Source: Massariosphaeria phaeospora
Taxonomy: Eukaryota > Ascomycota > Dothideomycetes > Pleosporales
Reading direction: 5' to 3'
DNA: 64,000 nucleotides
Assembly: GCA_011032825.1 (NCBI GenBank)
Contig: JAADJZ010000030.1
Span: 248,001-312,000 of the forward strand
This document shows positions 21,615-34,364 of this stretch, one piece after another. Position numbers and translations under genes: made by a program. The stretch's first letter is position 1, and the number at the start of each line of letters is the position of its first letter. The notes beneath the pieces were generated by a model. The model saw only the letters and a list, made by a program, of their open reading frames with translations, did no database searches and was not told the DNA's origin.

Positions 21615-23393
21615 TTATATGGACCCACGACTAAGACTTGGAATCAGGCGTAATCTTCAAAGCAGACTTCAGCTCCTCGTGTTGTGTGGGGTATCGGTAT
21701 CCGACTACAATCGTCTGTTGTGGCTTTCTGAGTCCTCACCCCATCTGTGCGACAAGTCTGACTGTAGCGAAGTACGTGTAACAAGGTATGGTGGTAGGGG
21801 TATATCGAACACGGGTTTTCCTTCCAATCCCATGGAGATCCTGTCTGTTGGGAGGAACGCGAGGCAAATACCTTTTCTGATTTCTCGGTAGAGGCTAACA
21901 GCGTGAAGGAAGGAAGTGCGAAAACGAGTGGTGCAATTGAGACGTAAACAGACGATCATTCCAAACATCTGGGAGGTATACGGCCAACCAGTACGGGAAA
22001 ACGCTTTAGGCAGGAGCTACTATACATTGCTAGGCGCGTATGAGCCATCACACCTGTCGGGAATCTTCTGTCTGCTGCGAGTAAGCATTTACATGTAGAT
22101 GTCTTGCATCGTCAGCTCTGTGGTTACAGGGTGTAGTAGGTGCTCCGCTGCTGGCTCACATGTAAGCACGCCCACAGGAGCACCGTGGCAAGCCTTCACC
22201 GGCCCGGTCCACAACGGCGACGTTGTAGCAACCGACAGCTCAATACGACTGCCGGACGCCCTCCATCTCGTATGTGTTGTTCCGGGCTAGATATGGATAA
22301 ACATTGGACCGGAACAGACAACCGAGGGCGTGCTGCAGCGGTGTTGCGTGTAGCAGCATCACGGATGTCGTAGGCGTAGCGCCGTCCTGTTATGCGCATG
22401 TTTAGGGGACGCCTGAGATAGGATGAGGTGAGGCGGGGCGGGTTGCGTGGTCTGATGCAAAACGCAGCTGGCATTACAACATTTCACGGCAGCCCGCCAA
22501 GCGGTTCCCTGTGATTAATAATAAACCGCCAAGGACTCCCGAGGTTCCGACCCAAGTACGCAGGCCCCCTCACTACCCAAGTTCCGATATTCTGCAGACA
22601 AATAGATAATAAACACTAAGCCTACATACAGCTGTAGCCCACTGTCTCAAACAGTACTAGTAGGTGAACAGGTGTTTCCCACCGCATGAAAGCGTCCGCT
22701 TTCTTTCCTCGTCACCACCCGCGAACCTACCCACCCAAGTACTTAGATCTAGACTCTAGAGTATAGTTTTTCAAAAACGACAGATGCACAAACCCAAGTA
22801 CAGAGTTCCTCATACCTTATCGCACATAGGTAAATCTTAGTCTTAGGAAAGTTATCACAAGAGTCTGCTGTTCGTGATTGAAACGAACAGGTTGCGGTCA
22901 TCAACGGGACCCCTCCACGGTTTAGCTCACATCCAGATATCAGAAGAGATGCCTTGTCTCTGGCTCCTCCGTGCTGAGGCTTCACTGGTTAGAAGTTCGA
23001 GCCGGCAATATTTGAAACGCATATAGGGAATCTAGGAAACACACTATCACAGGTTGTCAAAGTCGAAGATCTCAATATGTGCTTACGCTAAAAGGCTAAC
23101 ACCATCTTCCATTGCGATGCAACGCAAGCTATGCAAAACAAGCCAGAGTCCAGCATGGATGTAAAGCGTGAAAGCGAGTGGGAACCTGATTGTCGTGTCA
23201 ATTGGAGAGGGGGCCCCTTTCCGACCGTCCGACTCTCCGCCGCTCCTAGGCTCCTCCGCCTCTGACCTAGTCTTCCACCCTCCGCCAGCCCAATGACAGG
23301 AGGAACTGATTTCGTTGTGGGACGCTGGGCAAAGGGTCGAGTAACAGGGTACAAAAGGACGCGGAATTCCGCCGGCACCGACGCTTCCATCTC
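21615..23393. other. 1.8-kb gene-poor region
   Basis: Lies between the regulator's 5' end and the 3' end of PER1, marking the likely right limit of the PKS-NRPS cluster. No open frame here has codon structure or a recognisable product. Four copies of ACCCAAGT(A/T) occur between 22550 and 22800. The part nearest 21615 should contain the regulator's promoter. Confidence 0.6.
22550..22800 (+). repeat. Four dispersed ACCCAAGTW copies
   Basis: The 9-bp word ACCCAAGT followed by A or T starts near 22550, 22575, 22733 and 22792, all on the plus strand, within a stretch without genes. Spacing is irregular, so it is not a tandem array. It may be a binding-site cluster or chance. Confidence 0.35.
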
Positions 23394-24566
23394 TCATTTC
23401 TTGAGTCGCTCACTCGCGTAATCCTCCTGCGCGTCCTTGATCAGGAAACTGGGCGCTTTCTTAGCATGGTTCTCGCCGAATCAAAAGGGCAAGGGAAGGA
23501 TAAGCCACAACTTACTTATACCACCACACCGTCGGCACTACAGTCCCCAGATGCCACAGACTATGCGCATCCACGACGCCTTTCCACGGCGCAAAGTCCA
23601 GCAGCTCCAGACTCATAGCCATAATGATCCACGCGACGATCAGCCCTGGCCACATGGCCCATGTGCGCCCGACTTTCTTGTACTGCGTGTAGCTGAAGAC
23701 GCTCCAGAGTACATTCTGCACGACGCCAACGGCCACGTTGGCCGCCATGTTGTATGTGTAATCCCAGGACCAGAGCGTCAGGTACAGGACGTGCAGCGTG
23801 TACAACAGGATGCAGACAAAAGTCCACATGCGCAGCAGGGACTGCTTCACGGGCTCGGGCCGGTCGAGGCGAAACACACGGATCGGCGCGAAATATAGCC
23901 CGTACAGCACGCTTGCGCCGGCCCCGAAGTAGTCCAGTTTCTCTGTAACGGCGAAATCGCGCGTGTGGAACAGCATGCTGAAGACCCAGCTCGCGAGCCC
24001 AAAGTAGCCGAACATCATGTAGTATTTGCGCAGCGGGTACGACGTCGGCAGCTTGTCGCGCAGCTGCGCTAGGCCCCAGTCGTGCGCGAGGAAGTTGAAC
24101 AGGCTGAAGATGACGCTGAAGGGCTCCTGCATGCCGAGGAAGCGGTAGAAGGGCCATTTGCCGTGGAACTGGTACACGGGCTGCATGTAGGGCGGGTCGC
24201 GTGCGAGGCGTTTGTCCGTCACAATGTGCTGGCACGTGTAGTCGCATTCGGAGGGGCAGTCCCAGAGGAGGAGGCGGCGGTGGAGTGCTGGTGTTGGCGT
24301 TAGCAAGACTGGATCAATCTAGGAACACATTGGAGTAAGGATGCATACGTATCGGCGTCGGATCGTCTCCGCAATTGGCATCTTTGCACACCTAGAGTAC
24401 ACACACACGATTAGAATCCGTTGTCGTGAGCGCGGGAGTGCCTCAGTAGTACCTGCACGCAGTCCCTGAAGTCCGGCAGTCTGTCACCGAGCGAGGCGTG
24501 AGCGACATGACCCAGGAGGAAGAGCACGACGGCAGTGTGCCGTTGTGCGGCCCCGCGTAACCTCAT
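23394..24566 (-). CDS. PER1: Per1/PGAP3-like GPI-anchor lipid-remodelling protein
   Basis: ER-membrane hydrolase-like protein of the CREST superfamily that removes the sn-2 acyl chain of GPI anchors. Four exons: 24453-24566, 24349-24391, 23516-24287 and 23394-23448, for 327 residues. Exon 1 encodes a signal peptide (MRLRGAAQRHTAVVLFLLG). The Cys-rich lumenal segment continues through VCKDANCGDD and LWDCPSECDYTCQHIVT. Then come several membrane segments with conserved FHTRDF, and the metal-site-like DAHSLWHLGTVVPTVWWY near the C-terminus. The last exon supplies NFLIKDAQED, the usual family ending; reading straight through the exon-3 splice site would stop just after WWYK. Housekeeping gene, probably unrelated to its biosynthetic neighbours. 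Confidence 0.93.
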
Positions 24567-24800
24567 GGTATCATTCGGGTTGCGGGTGCAGTGGCCATGT
24601 GGGAGTTGTGGTCAAGACATCAGACGCGTTCCCCGGCGGAGGCCTAAATCTTGGCACTAGCGCCTCGGTAAGGGACGCCGCCAAGATGCCGCAAATAGGC
24701 AAAAAAGACGATTTCTCCTAACAACTTCCAAGCTTGCAGAGTTAAACAGGAGGGCAAAAAGAAGATGTGCATGTGATAGGAGCAGCAAAAAGGCAAAAAA

Positions 24801-24872
24801 TGGAGATATGGGGGATCGAACCCCAGGCCTCCCGCATGCAAAGCGGGCGCTCTACCACTGAGCTATATCCCC
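24801..24872 (-). tRNA. tRNA-Ala (anticodon TGC)
   Basis: A 72-nt cloverleaf without intron on the minus strand. The acceptor stem GGGGATA pairs with TATCTCC, with one G-T pair. D-arm contains AGCTCAGTGGTAGAGC. The anticodon arm is CCCGC-TTTGCAT-GCGGG, giving anticodon TGC. The T-arm is TGGGG-TTCGATC-CCCCA. The final base is discriminator A, with CCA not encoded, as in eukaryotes. A- and B-box sequences are as expected. Confidence 0.96.
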
Positions 24873-25449
24873 CGCACCTGTTCCGACGTGGGAGACTTTT
24901 TGTGGTGATTTTTGAAATAGTTTTGTAAATATAGTTGGCAAAAAAACTCGCTCTCGAGGAATCCTCTTACCCCACGCCCACGGACAGTGGTGCGAATTTT
25001 ATCAGGCGAGGCGCTAGCTAGATCTTCTCGTGCTGAGTGGCCAATCAATGTGACGCTAAAAGTCCTCTCAGCCTTTCGGGCATAGTTTCCGACCAAATGG
25101 CACCTCTAAAAGACGATTACTTGGGATTATTAGGGTAGCATAAGGCAGTATAGAGTCGAAGAGAAATATTCTAGCAGGTATGCCATTGAAGTGCTACAAC
25201 TACCAAATCGTACTATCAACAAATACATAGACCACATCTCAGACACGGCACTGAGCTCTGACCGACGGGGTAGAAATGCAGCACTTGCCAACCGTCCGCA
25301 GGGAAGGACAATTAAGTAATCGGAAGCACAAGCGCAAATAGGGCTGATGAGACTGACGGCCGGAGCTTGATTGGAGCTCTAGGCATACCTCCCTGCGAGG
25401 CCTTGGTAAACATTACGACGTTCATACGGTATCCCAATGGTATTGTTGA
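24873..25449. other. Intergenic region between tRNA-Ala and the second regulator
   Basis: No gene recognised. A plus-strand stretch at about 25150-25315 reads for some 55 codons without a stop but has no start or known family; it may be a decayed coding relic. The rest is unremarkable. Confidence 0.45.
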
Positions 25450-27650
25450 TCACCCCTGGCCCAATTCGAAAAAGTCAAACAGTATGTCTCCCATAAGATC
25501 CTCCTCGAAACACTGGCCCTGCCCGGAAAATCCCGAAAAGCGCACCCCATCCTGGACTCCCGCTCCCGGCCCCGTCTCTGCACCCACGCCACCCAACTCC
25601 CTCAACCGCACCACTAACTGCCCAAAGATCCCCGGCAAGCACCGCGCCGGCTTCTCCGCCAGTCCCAGGGTCATCACCTCTTCTAGCCGCCTCGCTAAAC
25701 GCCTACTCGTTTCCTTCGGATCCATAACACCGGCCACATACGACCTATTCCACGTACCGTGCTGCACGTCGGAAAGCCGAGATAGAATGAGCATAGCATG
25801 GCCGAGTTGTCCCCAGATAACGTAGGGAAGCGAGAAGAGTGTCTGGTGAGGGAGGGAGAAGAAGTGCGATATTAGGGTTGTGATGGAAGATAGACAGGAG
25901 GTGAGGAGGTGCGTGCGAAGGAGGATAGTAGTGGAGGCAGTAGAGGCAGGGAATAGACGGTCGTCGAGGGCGGTCTTGTAGAGATATAGGTTCAGGGTTT
26001 GGTAAGATATTTGGAGGAGAGCTGGGCGGGATTAATAACAATGATTCGGTACAAGTAAGTCATGGCTTGACTTACGGAACTCGACGAGGTCTAGATGTAG
26101 TGTCTGGCCCATTGCCGTGATTTCCTGCTCGATGAGCGACATGCCCATTGTCAGTGGCGCAGTCATTCCAGTCACATCCTCCAGCTCTTCACTGTAGAAC
26201 ATCTCGCCGACCCGAGCCGCTTTCTGCTGCAATCGGGCTAGGTGAACGAGATAGATGTCGCTGGGAAACTCCTTGGCTTCGGCGAGGGCTCGGCAGCATC
26301 TATCCGCATACCTAGTGAACTTTATAGTCTCCATATCTTTAAGGCAAATCTTCGTTCTAGGGCTAATTAGTCTCTAGACACATAAGAAATATAAACAACT
26401 GACATGGAGCTTAAGCAAAACACTCCTAAAAGCGCTCGTCGTTCTTCAAGTGACCTGACAACAGCAGTTGCCCGCTCCCGGTCGATTTCCCCTATAGCAC
26501 CTGGACTAGTGTTTGAAGTGGTGTTGGGTTCTTTGTTTAGGCCCAGTTCCGTAAGTAGGGAGACAGCTGTGTGCAAGAGATTTAACAGCTGGCTGCCCAA
26601 ATCTATATGGACGTGTTGCCTAGATTCATGCCAGCACTGTTAGCTTGGAAGCATACATACTGTCGCACTAGAGCAGCTTCTTCAGAACTCACCATGCTGC
26701 ATATACCAATATGGCCTCTACAAGTGCAAGACGCCTTTCTCCATTAGTCCAAACTGCCTTGCTAATTTCATGCCGGACGATGCGTGCAAGGTTTAGCTGC
26801 CGTGGTGCATCTTTCTGGCAAGCTACCATCATGATTGCCATAAACAATATAGGCTTCTCGAGCCTTAGCTGTTCGGGCGAAGTATGGGATGGCAATGCCA
26901 CGAATGGAGATAACGGGGCAATCTCGGACTTGTAGAGATCAAGTAAAGATACCGCTTCATGGTGGTTTGGTAGCACCGTGTCTACTTCACTTCCAACCGT
27001 CAACGGGGTAAGGAAAGGGGATAAAGAAGATCTGGAGACGTGAGAGGAGTGGGTCGTTGACGAAAGGAAATGCGAGACCGTGTCAATCTTGGATTCTAGG
27101 CGGAGAACATCCCTAACATAACGTTAGTCCGGTTTGAAGGTACAGCACCGTTCTACCTCTGAGGGCACATAACTGCCATACAGACTTGCAAGCTCCGCTG
27201 AACGCTTGTAGGGATAGAACGGATAGAAGTGATCGCGGAAGCTTTCTTAGAGCTCAGGATAACCCTTCCGGCGGCCGGCCAGCGTTCAGCGAAATATTAC
27301 AATCTTGTACGATATGTCGCCGAAGGGTCAAAGTCACCGATCCACATACTCTCTATTGTACTGGCTATCCGGCGATCGCTTATGGCTGTGGGCGCCGGGA
27401 GCCTGGTTCTCACAAACTTTGCCCAATCGCTGGCATCTGGTGGGGTCATGGTTATTGCTTTGCGATGCGGGTCCGACGAGGGGTACATACCGCTTGCATT
27501 TCTCGCCGCTTGCACTCTCACATTTTACCTAGCAGATTCCATCAGTATCCAAAACGTGCTGGGCGCGGGCGATGGTTGAGTGAATACCTTAGCTCTGGCA
27601 CACGCGGTGCAAGCCTTAATCTCCCGCTTTCTGGCCAGTCTCATGCTCAT
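25450..27650 (-). CDS. Zn2Cys6 transcription factor with fungal_trans-like domain
   Basis: Second zinc-cluster regulator. Seven exons: 27588-27650, 27491-27528, 27350-27436, 26693-27112, 26404-26619, 26076-26356 and 25450-26021, which close in frame to 558 residues. The finger is assembled across three exons: ACTACARAK, then VKCESASGEKCK, then RCQRLGKVCENQ. A coiled region (LRLESKIDTVSHFL) follows. The middle domain shows VALPSHTSPEQLRLEKPILF, then TNGERRLALVEAILVYAAW, then QHVHIDLGSQLLNLLHTA, typical of fungal-specific regulators. The 237-bp third intron is long for this locus and could hide a small exon. The gene is divergent from the ABC transporter across 675 bp, so it may control that transporter; this is inference. 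Confidence 0.82.
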
Positions 27651-28325
27651 TCTCTGAGGCTCTGGAACAGTACATCCAAATCTAGCGCGAATCTCGAAAG
27701 GGGACCGTTCTAAGGGCAAAGCTTTACTGTATCTAGTAGACTAGGTAATACAGCAACGGAGGGTGGGGCGAGACTGGTTGGCTAGGCTCAGCAACGCCTT
27801 CAGGCAGGGCAGCGGGCGAGCGTCCGGCGAGTGCACTGCAGGCGTTACTTGAGTCGCCGGTGCCGAGAACGACGCGTGCCCTGCGCTTGGCTGCGTCCGA
27901 ACAGAGCACAGTTTTGTCTTGCGCCTCAACAATTGACGTCGGATGGTCGTCGGATGGTCGCACAAGCTAGCCCTACGTCGGTGCGCGGAGTTCCGGCCCC
28001 GACCTCACCGCCGCTCCTCCAATGAGCTCCCTCCTCCACTCCGTGCCCCAATCCGTGTCCGTTCCCTACCATTCACAAAAACATACGTGCCAGCCTCAAC
28101 CTCGACATGCAGGATTGACAGTGACGCGTCAGTAGAGCTGTGCATTGAGGGTCCAGCCTTGGCTTGAACTCTTGCGTGGCGCAGTGCTCTCCGTGGGCCA
28201 CTGAGAATCCGCGATATAATGCACCTTCTACAGCAGACAAGCCCAACAAACAACACTCTTTCTGTCGTATCGGCGCTGCGTCTGTCTTTCTCCATCTACT
28301 CCCAGAGGAGTGTCTTAACATCATC
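27651..28325. promoter_or_regulatory. Bidirectional promoter, regulator / ABC transporter
   Basis: A 675-bp gap between divergent start codons, likely containing both promoters. It includes a short direct repeat GTCGGATGGTC-GTCGGATGGTC near 27938-27960, a CGG-containing unit that could be bound by a zinc-cluster protein. No coding feature is supported. Confidence 0.4.
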
Positions 28326-31300
28326 ATGGCGCTTCTGATTCGCCAAATAATCAGTTTGACAAAGAAGAACTTACTCATTACGCTATGGCGACACTGGCTG
28401 ACAACCCCACTTCGAGCCTTTATCCTCCCAGTACTCATCGTACTCGTGCTGTGAGCCTCTAACGATTCTCTTATCGACACTATTACTAATGCAGCCAGGT
28501 CTTTTACGCGGAACTTCACATCGCCTGCTCAGACCTGGGGCATAGGCGACCGCCGACCCATTCGCTCACTGTCCCAAGTCAAGAGCGTTGCTACCGCAGG
28601 GCGGGACCGAGTGGTCTTCGTCAACAATGGCTTCGCAAATGGTGACATCCAAAGGGTTATCGAAGACCTGGAACCTCCGCTGAGGAACTCCGGCGTCACT
28701 GTGCTGACAGTTGAACGAGCCGAAGACCTGCGAACAGCTTGTGTCTCGACCATACGAGGCACCTCCGACTGCATTGGCGCCGCCACTTTCCTAGCTTCGC
28801 CTACCGAGGGCGATGGTGGTATCTGGAACTACACTTTGCACGCTGATGGTGCGCTTGGGCAGGACCTCTTCGTGGATACAGATACGAACGCTGCTCAGGT
28901 GTACACCCTGCCGCTCCAGCGCGCAATCGATCTCGCCATTGCTAAGTCAACTCCCGGTGCGAACTTGCAAGCCTTATCACGGACCGTGTACGAATTTCCC
29001 TTCACCTCTAAAACAAATGAACAGCGCGAAGACGACAGCCGAAGCCGGTATATGAACATGATCATAAGCGTCCTAGCCGCTCCGTTCTACCTCTCCGTGG
29101 CCTGCGCTATATACCAGGTGACCGGCTTCATTGCGACCGAGCGCGAAACCGGCATGGCACGACTCCTGGATACCATGATGCCGAACCGAGCCCGCTGGCA
29201 GCCTCAGGCAGCCCGAATCGTCTCACATCACCTAGCCTTTGATCTACTTTATGCTCCAGGCTGGATTGTAGGCGGTGCTATTCTCGGAGCCAGATGTTTC
29301 CCTGCCACTTCAGTCGTGATTCCCATGATTTTCCACCTCCTCGCTGGCTTAAGCACAACATCTCTCGCAGTCTTTGCGGCCAGTTTCTTTCGCAAGGCAC
29401 AATTATCCGGCGTCATTGCCATCATCGCAGCTTTGCTCCTCGGTATCATAGCCCAACTCGTGAAGAATGCCGGGACTGGCGTAGTTGCCGTGTTATCGTT
29501 CATATTCCCGCCCATGAACTACATCTACTACCTGATGGCCAACGCTCGGTGGGAGAGCGCTAATAAACCGCTAAACTTCACCGCGACCGCACCGAACAGT
29601 CCGTCAACGTTACCGGCCATCACTTTTTTCATCTTTGCCATCTTCCAGACCATAGTCTTTCTTCTCATGGGCGCTTTTGTCGAACGGTGGATCTACGGTG
29701 CCGGATCCACATCTGGCAGAAAAGTCGCCATCACGCAATCCCCAGTAGCTGTTAATCTGGAAAACTTTACAAAACAGTACAACCCTGGCTGGATGCAGCG
29801 AACACTTCAGTTCTGGACTAAGCAGCCCAATGAACTCGTGCTCGCGGTAGACAACCTTTCTATGCAGGCATATCGTGGGGAGATCTTAGTACTACTTGGA
29901 GCTAACGGAAGTGGCAAGGTAAGCTTTTGGCCCAGATGCTAGAATCAATGACTCGTAGCTAACATTGCCAGTCCACAACGCTGGACGCCATCGCTGGACT
30001 CCATGCCGTCACTAGCGGCGAAATCTCGATCAACTATCTCGATGCGCAAGAAGGATTCGGCTACTGTCCTCAGGTATGAGATCACAAGTTAGATAATACG
30101 CTATAAACTGACTATAGTTTAGAAAAATATACTCTGGGACGACCTCACCGTCCGCGAGCACGTCACGATTCTATCCGGGATCAAGTCTCGCGGCAAGCGA
30201 GCCTCTAAAGGGGAGATTGACAAGTTAATCCACGCCTGCGATCTTGCAAAGAAATCAGGCGGTCTTTCGAAATCTCTTTCTGGGGGGCAGAAGCGCAAAC
30301 TGCAGATGGCTATGATGTTTGCAGGTGGTTCGACTGTCTGCTGCGTCGATGAAGGTACTTTCTTTCTTCTTTTGCGTACAACAAATACTGACACTTGTAT
30401 AGTTAGTTCGGGAGTAGACCCTCTGAGTCGCCGCAGGCTTTGGGACATTCTCCTCGCTGAACGTGGCCGCCGCTCCATCATCCTCACCACCCACTTCCTT
30501 GACGAAGCCGACCTTCTCGCCGATCGAATCTCGATTTTGTCCAAAGGCTCACTTAAGGCGTCTGGGACATCTATCGAGCTCAAAAACAAACTGGGTTCCG
30601 GATACCGCGTCCAGATTCACCACGTGCCGCATCAAGCCCGGGCTCCTATCTACGCCAATATTAGCCACACGGAGCAAGAGCACGGCATAGTCTATTTTCC
30701 CGGTACATCCACGGACACATACCGCTTCCTGGCAAGACTAGAAGATGATGGAGTGAACAATTACGAAGTGAACGGGCCCACAATGGAAGACGTGTTTTTC
30801 AAAGTCGAAGAGGATGCAACTGCCGAGCGTGCTCAACGGTCGTCGTTCGAATCCCTGACGCCTCTGGTTAAACCCGATCAGCTCAAGCTTAGTTCCCTCC
30901 AGTCCCTAGGTGAAGGGAAGCCCGTCGGCATATGGAAGCAGATCCTGGTTCTGCTGTCCAAGCGCTTTGCGTTATTTCGACGAAATCCTATGCCGTACAT
31001 CGCTCTCCTTCTAATTCCGCTTGTTGCTGCTGGCTGCTCCACGCTCTTCCTTAAAGGAGTGGAACCTGGCAACTGTAATCCCGCTGACTCCGCTGAAACA
31101 GTCGGTCAGATTTTGGCCGGCGCTGAGTACAAACTGGTAGTCGGGCCCCAAGCGGAGCTGTCTATGGTGGCGCTTGAACGAATCTCGATGGCACCACCAG
31201 GCGCCATCTCATATGCCAACAACCTTGAAGAATTCGACTCTGCAGTACGACAGCGATTCGGCGAACTGGTTCCTGGAGGGTTCTTTCTGGGTGACCAGCC

Positions 31301-33270
31301 CACTTTGGCATGGCGGGCAGACGCACCCCCTATCCTCGCGCACATCACTGCCAACTTGATCAGTAATCAGGTCTTTAACATAACGATTGGCTCGACATAC
31401 GAATTTCTCGACATACCCTTTGCGTCGAATCTCAGCGGGTACTTGCTGTGGATCGTTCTCGTTGGCCTTTCAATGGCAATTTACCCAGCATTTGTCGCGC
31501 TGTACCCTACGGTGGAACGGCTACACGGCATACGGATGATGCATTACAGTAATGGCGTACGTGCTATGCCTTTGTGGCTAGCTTATTTGCTGTTCGACTT
31601 CATGTTCATCGTCCTGATCAGTATTATTTCTGTTATTGTGTTTGCCTCAACTAATGACCTCTATTATGCCATGGAGTTTCTGCTTCTCATCTTTCTCCTC
31701 TATGGTATCGCCTCAGTTCTCTACGCTTACACAATATCTCTATTCTCGACTTCTCAGCTGGCAGCGTTCGCGATCGCCGCCGCGAGTCAAGCGCTCATGT
31801 TTCTAGTTTACTTCATTATATTTATGGTGGTCTTCACCTTCACCGACGCATCGAGTCAGACCAAGACGATGAACATTGCTTACTACGCGATGGCAACAAT
31901 TTCGCCCGTATGCAGCCTGGCGCGGGCGCTCTATATCACCCTGAACGTATTCGGAGTCTCCTGTCGAGATAAGAAACTAGCGTCACATGCAGGGCGTATC
32001 GACCTTTTTGGTGGACCGATTCTCTACCTCATCTTGCAGTCTTTAATTATGTTTGCTTTCATCGTCTGGAAAGAGTCGGGGTCGGGCTTGCGTCGGAGAT
32101 CCAAGAAGAGGGACGATCATGACGAAATTGAACTCGAGGCGTCGACAGAGTATGCCGGTGCTACCAGAGCTAGCGATGGTCTGCGGGTTCTCAACCTTCG
32201 GAAGCGGTTCAAGAAGCATGTTGCAGTGGACGATGTCACCTTTGGTGTTCCTCGCAGCGAGTGCTTTGCTCTCGTGGGGCCAAACGGCGCGGGCAAGGTA
32301 AGTTCACTTCACAATTCAGTATCGCTCTCACTAATTCGTTGCAGTCGACTACCATGAACATGATTCGCGGAGATCTGCAGCCTAGCAGCGGCAATTCAGA
32401 GATATACATAGATGGAATCAGCGCTATGACACACCGGGCTAAAGCCCGCGCCAAACTCGGGGTGTGTCCTCAGGTTAGTAAACTCTAGCAATCACTATCC
32501 CTTGACTGGAGCTGACAAGACGAACCCAGATCGACCCGTTAGATTCCATGACGGTCGTCGAGCATCTCACCTTTTATGCCAAAATCCGCGGCATCCCCAA
32601 CCCTGCCCATAACGTCGGGGAAATCATGAAATCCGTCGGCGTCGAGACGTTTGCCAACCGCATCGCTACAAAGCTCTCCGGCGGCAACAAGAGAAAGCTC
32701 GCGCTCGGCATCGCCCTAGTCGGCAACCCCAGCGTCCTTCTCCTTGACGAGCCGTCCAGTGGCATGGACGCCGTCAGCAAGCGCATCATGTGGCGCACCC
32801 TCTCTGCCATCACCCCTGGCCGCTCGCTCCTCCTAACCACGCACTCAATGGAAGAAGCCGACGCGCTCGCCAGCCGCGCAGGCATCATCGCCGGGCGCAT
32901 GCTCGCGATCGGCACAACGGCCGACCTGCGCGCCCGCTACGGCAACGCCTACTTCGTGCACCTTGTGCACCGGCACGCGCCGCACACGCGCCTTCAAGAC
33001 AGCGACCGCATCAAGCAGTGGGTCGAGCGCGAGTTCCCCGACGCCGTCATCGAGGAGTGGATGTGCTACGGGCAGATCAAATTCGAGATTCCGATTCCGC
33101 CCGTCAGGGTCCGGGCCAGGGGCCAGGATAGTCTGGCGAGTATCTTTGGGAAGCTGGAGGGCGCGAAGCAGCGGTTGGGGGTCGGGCATTATGGGGTTAG
33201 TACGGCGACGCTGGACCAGATATTTCTTAGTGTCGTGGGTAAGCATTTTGTGGAGGAGGGCGAGAATTAG
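28326..33270 (+). CDS. ABCA-type full ABC transporter
   Basis: Membrane transporter of the ABCA subfamily (two TMD-NBD halves), probably exporting a lipid-like or secondary metabolite. Seven exons: 28326-28450, 28499-29918, 29972-30073, 30123-30354, 30403-32297, 32345-32473 and 32530-33270, for 1,547 residues. NBD1: Walker A GANGSGKST (about 509), signature LSGGQKRK (602), Walker B CCVDEVSSG. NBD2: Walker A GPNGAGKST (1252), signature LSGGNKRK (1351), Walker B VLLLDEPSSG. Each half has an ABC-2-like membrane domain with a large loop after the first helix, as in ABCA proteins. Both Walker A motifs are split by introns right after the Lys codon, so the halves share an old intron position. ATG 28326 starts a cytosolic N-terminus. 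The substrate cannot be told from sequence; the neighbours suggest the PKS-NRPS product or none. Confidence 0.92.
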
Positions 33271-34364
33271 GAGGGGGGGTTGGTTGGTTGGTTGGTTTAT
33301 AGTGAGGGTGGGGTGTAGTATAGGCGATAAAGGCGTGTGCTACGGTTTGTACGAGATATACAGTAGTAGTGTGTAGGTCCTACAGCGAGTTATGCTAGCT
33401 TTTGATTACTCTCGTATGCTTTGCGTAGTATCTTATCCTTCTGCGGAACTTTGGTGCTAATAAAGACGGCCTTTCACAACCTGTTAATCCTCTTGTTGTA
33501 TATGAGATTCTAGCACTAGGTATAGAAGTGTCTTTAATTAATTAATTAGAGTCGTGTAGTTATTGCTGACTATGAATGTTTGACCAATCATAGAGCCGCT
33601 TGGGCGTCAGTGAGACTCTGAAATATCTTGGAACGCAAAGTACAATGACTCTTTCTCTCCCGTTAGATCGACGTACCTCAAGATCCTCGGCACCTTTACC
33701 AGCTCCTCTACCCTTTGCTTGTCATCGAACCCGCGTATGTACCCCAGTGCACGAAGCACCAAGGCGTTCCACCACTTGTACTCGTCATGTCGAAATACGC
33801 ACCCAGCAACCACTAGCAACCGTCTGGTGTGAGTCAACTCGGTATTTCAGTCACAAACCACGAAACATCATATTGCGATTTTGGTCTACCGCCCGGCTAC
33901 GTTGTCACTCGGGATTTGCGCCGCACAATATCAGAAGGACAACACTCCAACACGGAGTTGGGATCATCCGTTGTCCCCGGAAGCCCTTCATCAGGATAGG
34001 ATCCGGCACGTACGTTTGCAGAAGTTCGTTGACGACCGAGAGAAGTGTGTTGGAAACTCTACAGAAGGAAGCTCTCCCGCAACAGCACTTTCCGGTAGCA
34101 GCCAAGAGATGGTATAGAAATGATGATTAAAAGAGAGATTTTGTATGTAGAGAGACAATGAGAAAACGACACTCTTTGCAATTTCGCTCTACTCGTTCCC
34201 CGCTCTATTACACAGGGCAACACCTCACTTAGTCAACCTCTCTGCTAAGAAGCGCGAACTGAACTGATATACTTTTGGAAACATGAAAAAATATCTATAA
34301 GAAGAAAACTCCAAAACTCCGCCTACAGACAGCAACTTGACAAGAAAACCCAGTTTCCAAGTTC
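33271..34364. other. Intergenic region between ABC transporter and siderophore NRPS
   Basis: About 1.1 kb between two convergent genes. Open frames at 33600-34130 (plus) and 33607-33837 (minus) begin with non-ATG codons and match nothing I know. The minus frame has protein-like composition (WWNALVLRALGYIRG) and could be a decayed exon. The first 270 bp are AT-rich with short repeats such as TTAATTAATTAATTA near 33536. Confidence 0.4.

Noticed and set aside
25140..25320. Possible transposase helix-turn-helix relic on the plus strand
   Set aside because: About 55 codons are open, but I could not match them to a pogo or mariner HTH, there are no inverted repeats nearby, and a stop follows.
33600..34130. 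176-codon plus-strand frame and a 76-codon minus-strand frame
   Set aside because: Both open from non-ATG codons, overlap each other and show no family.
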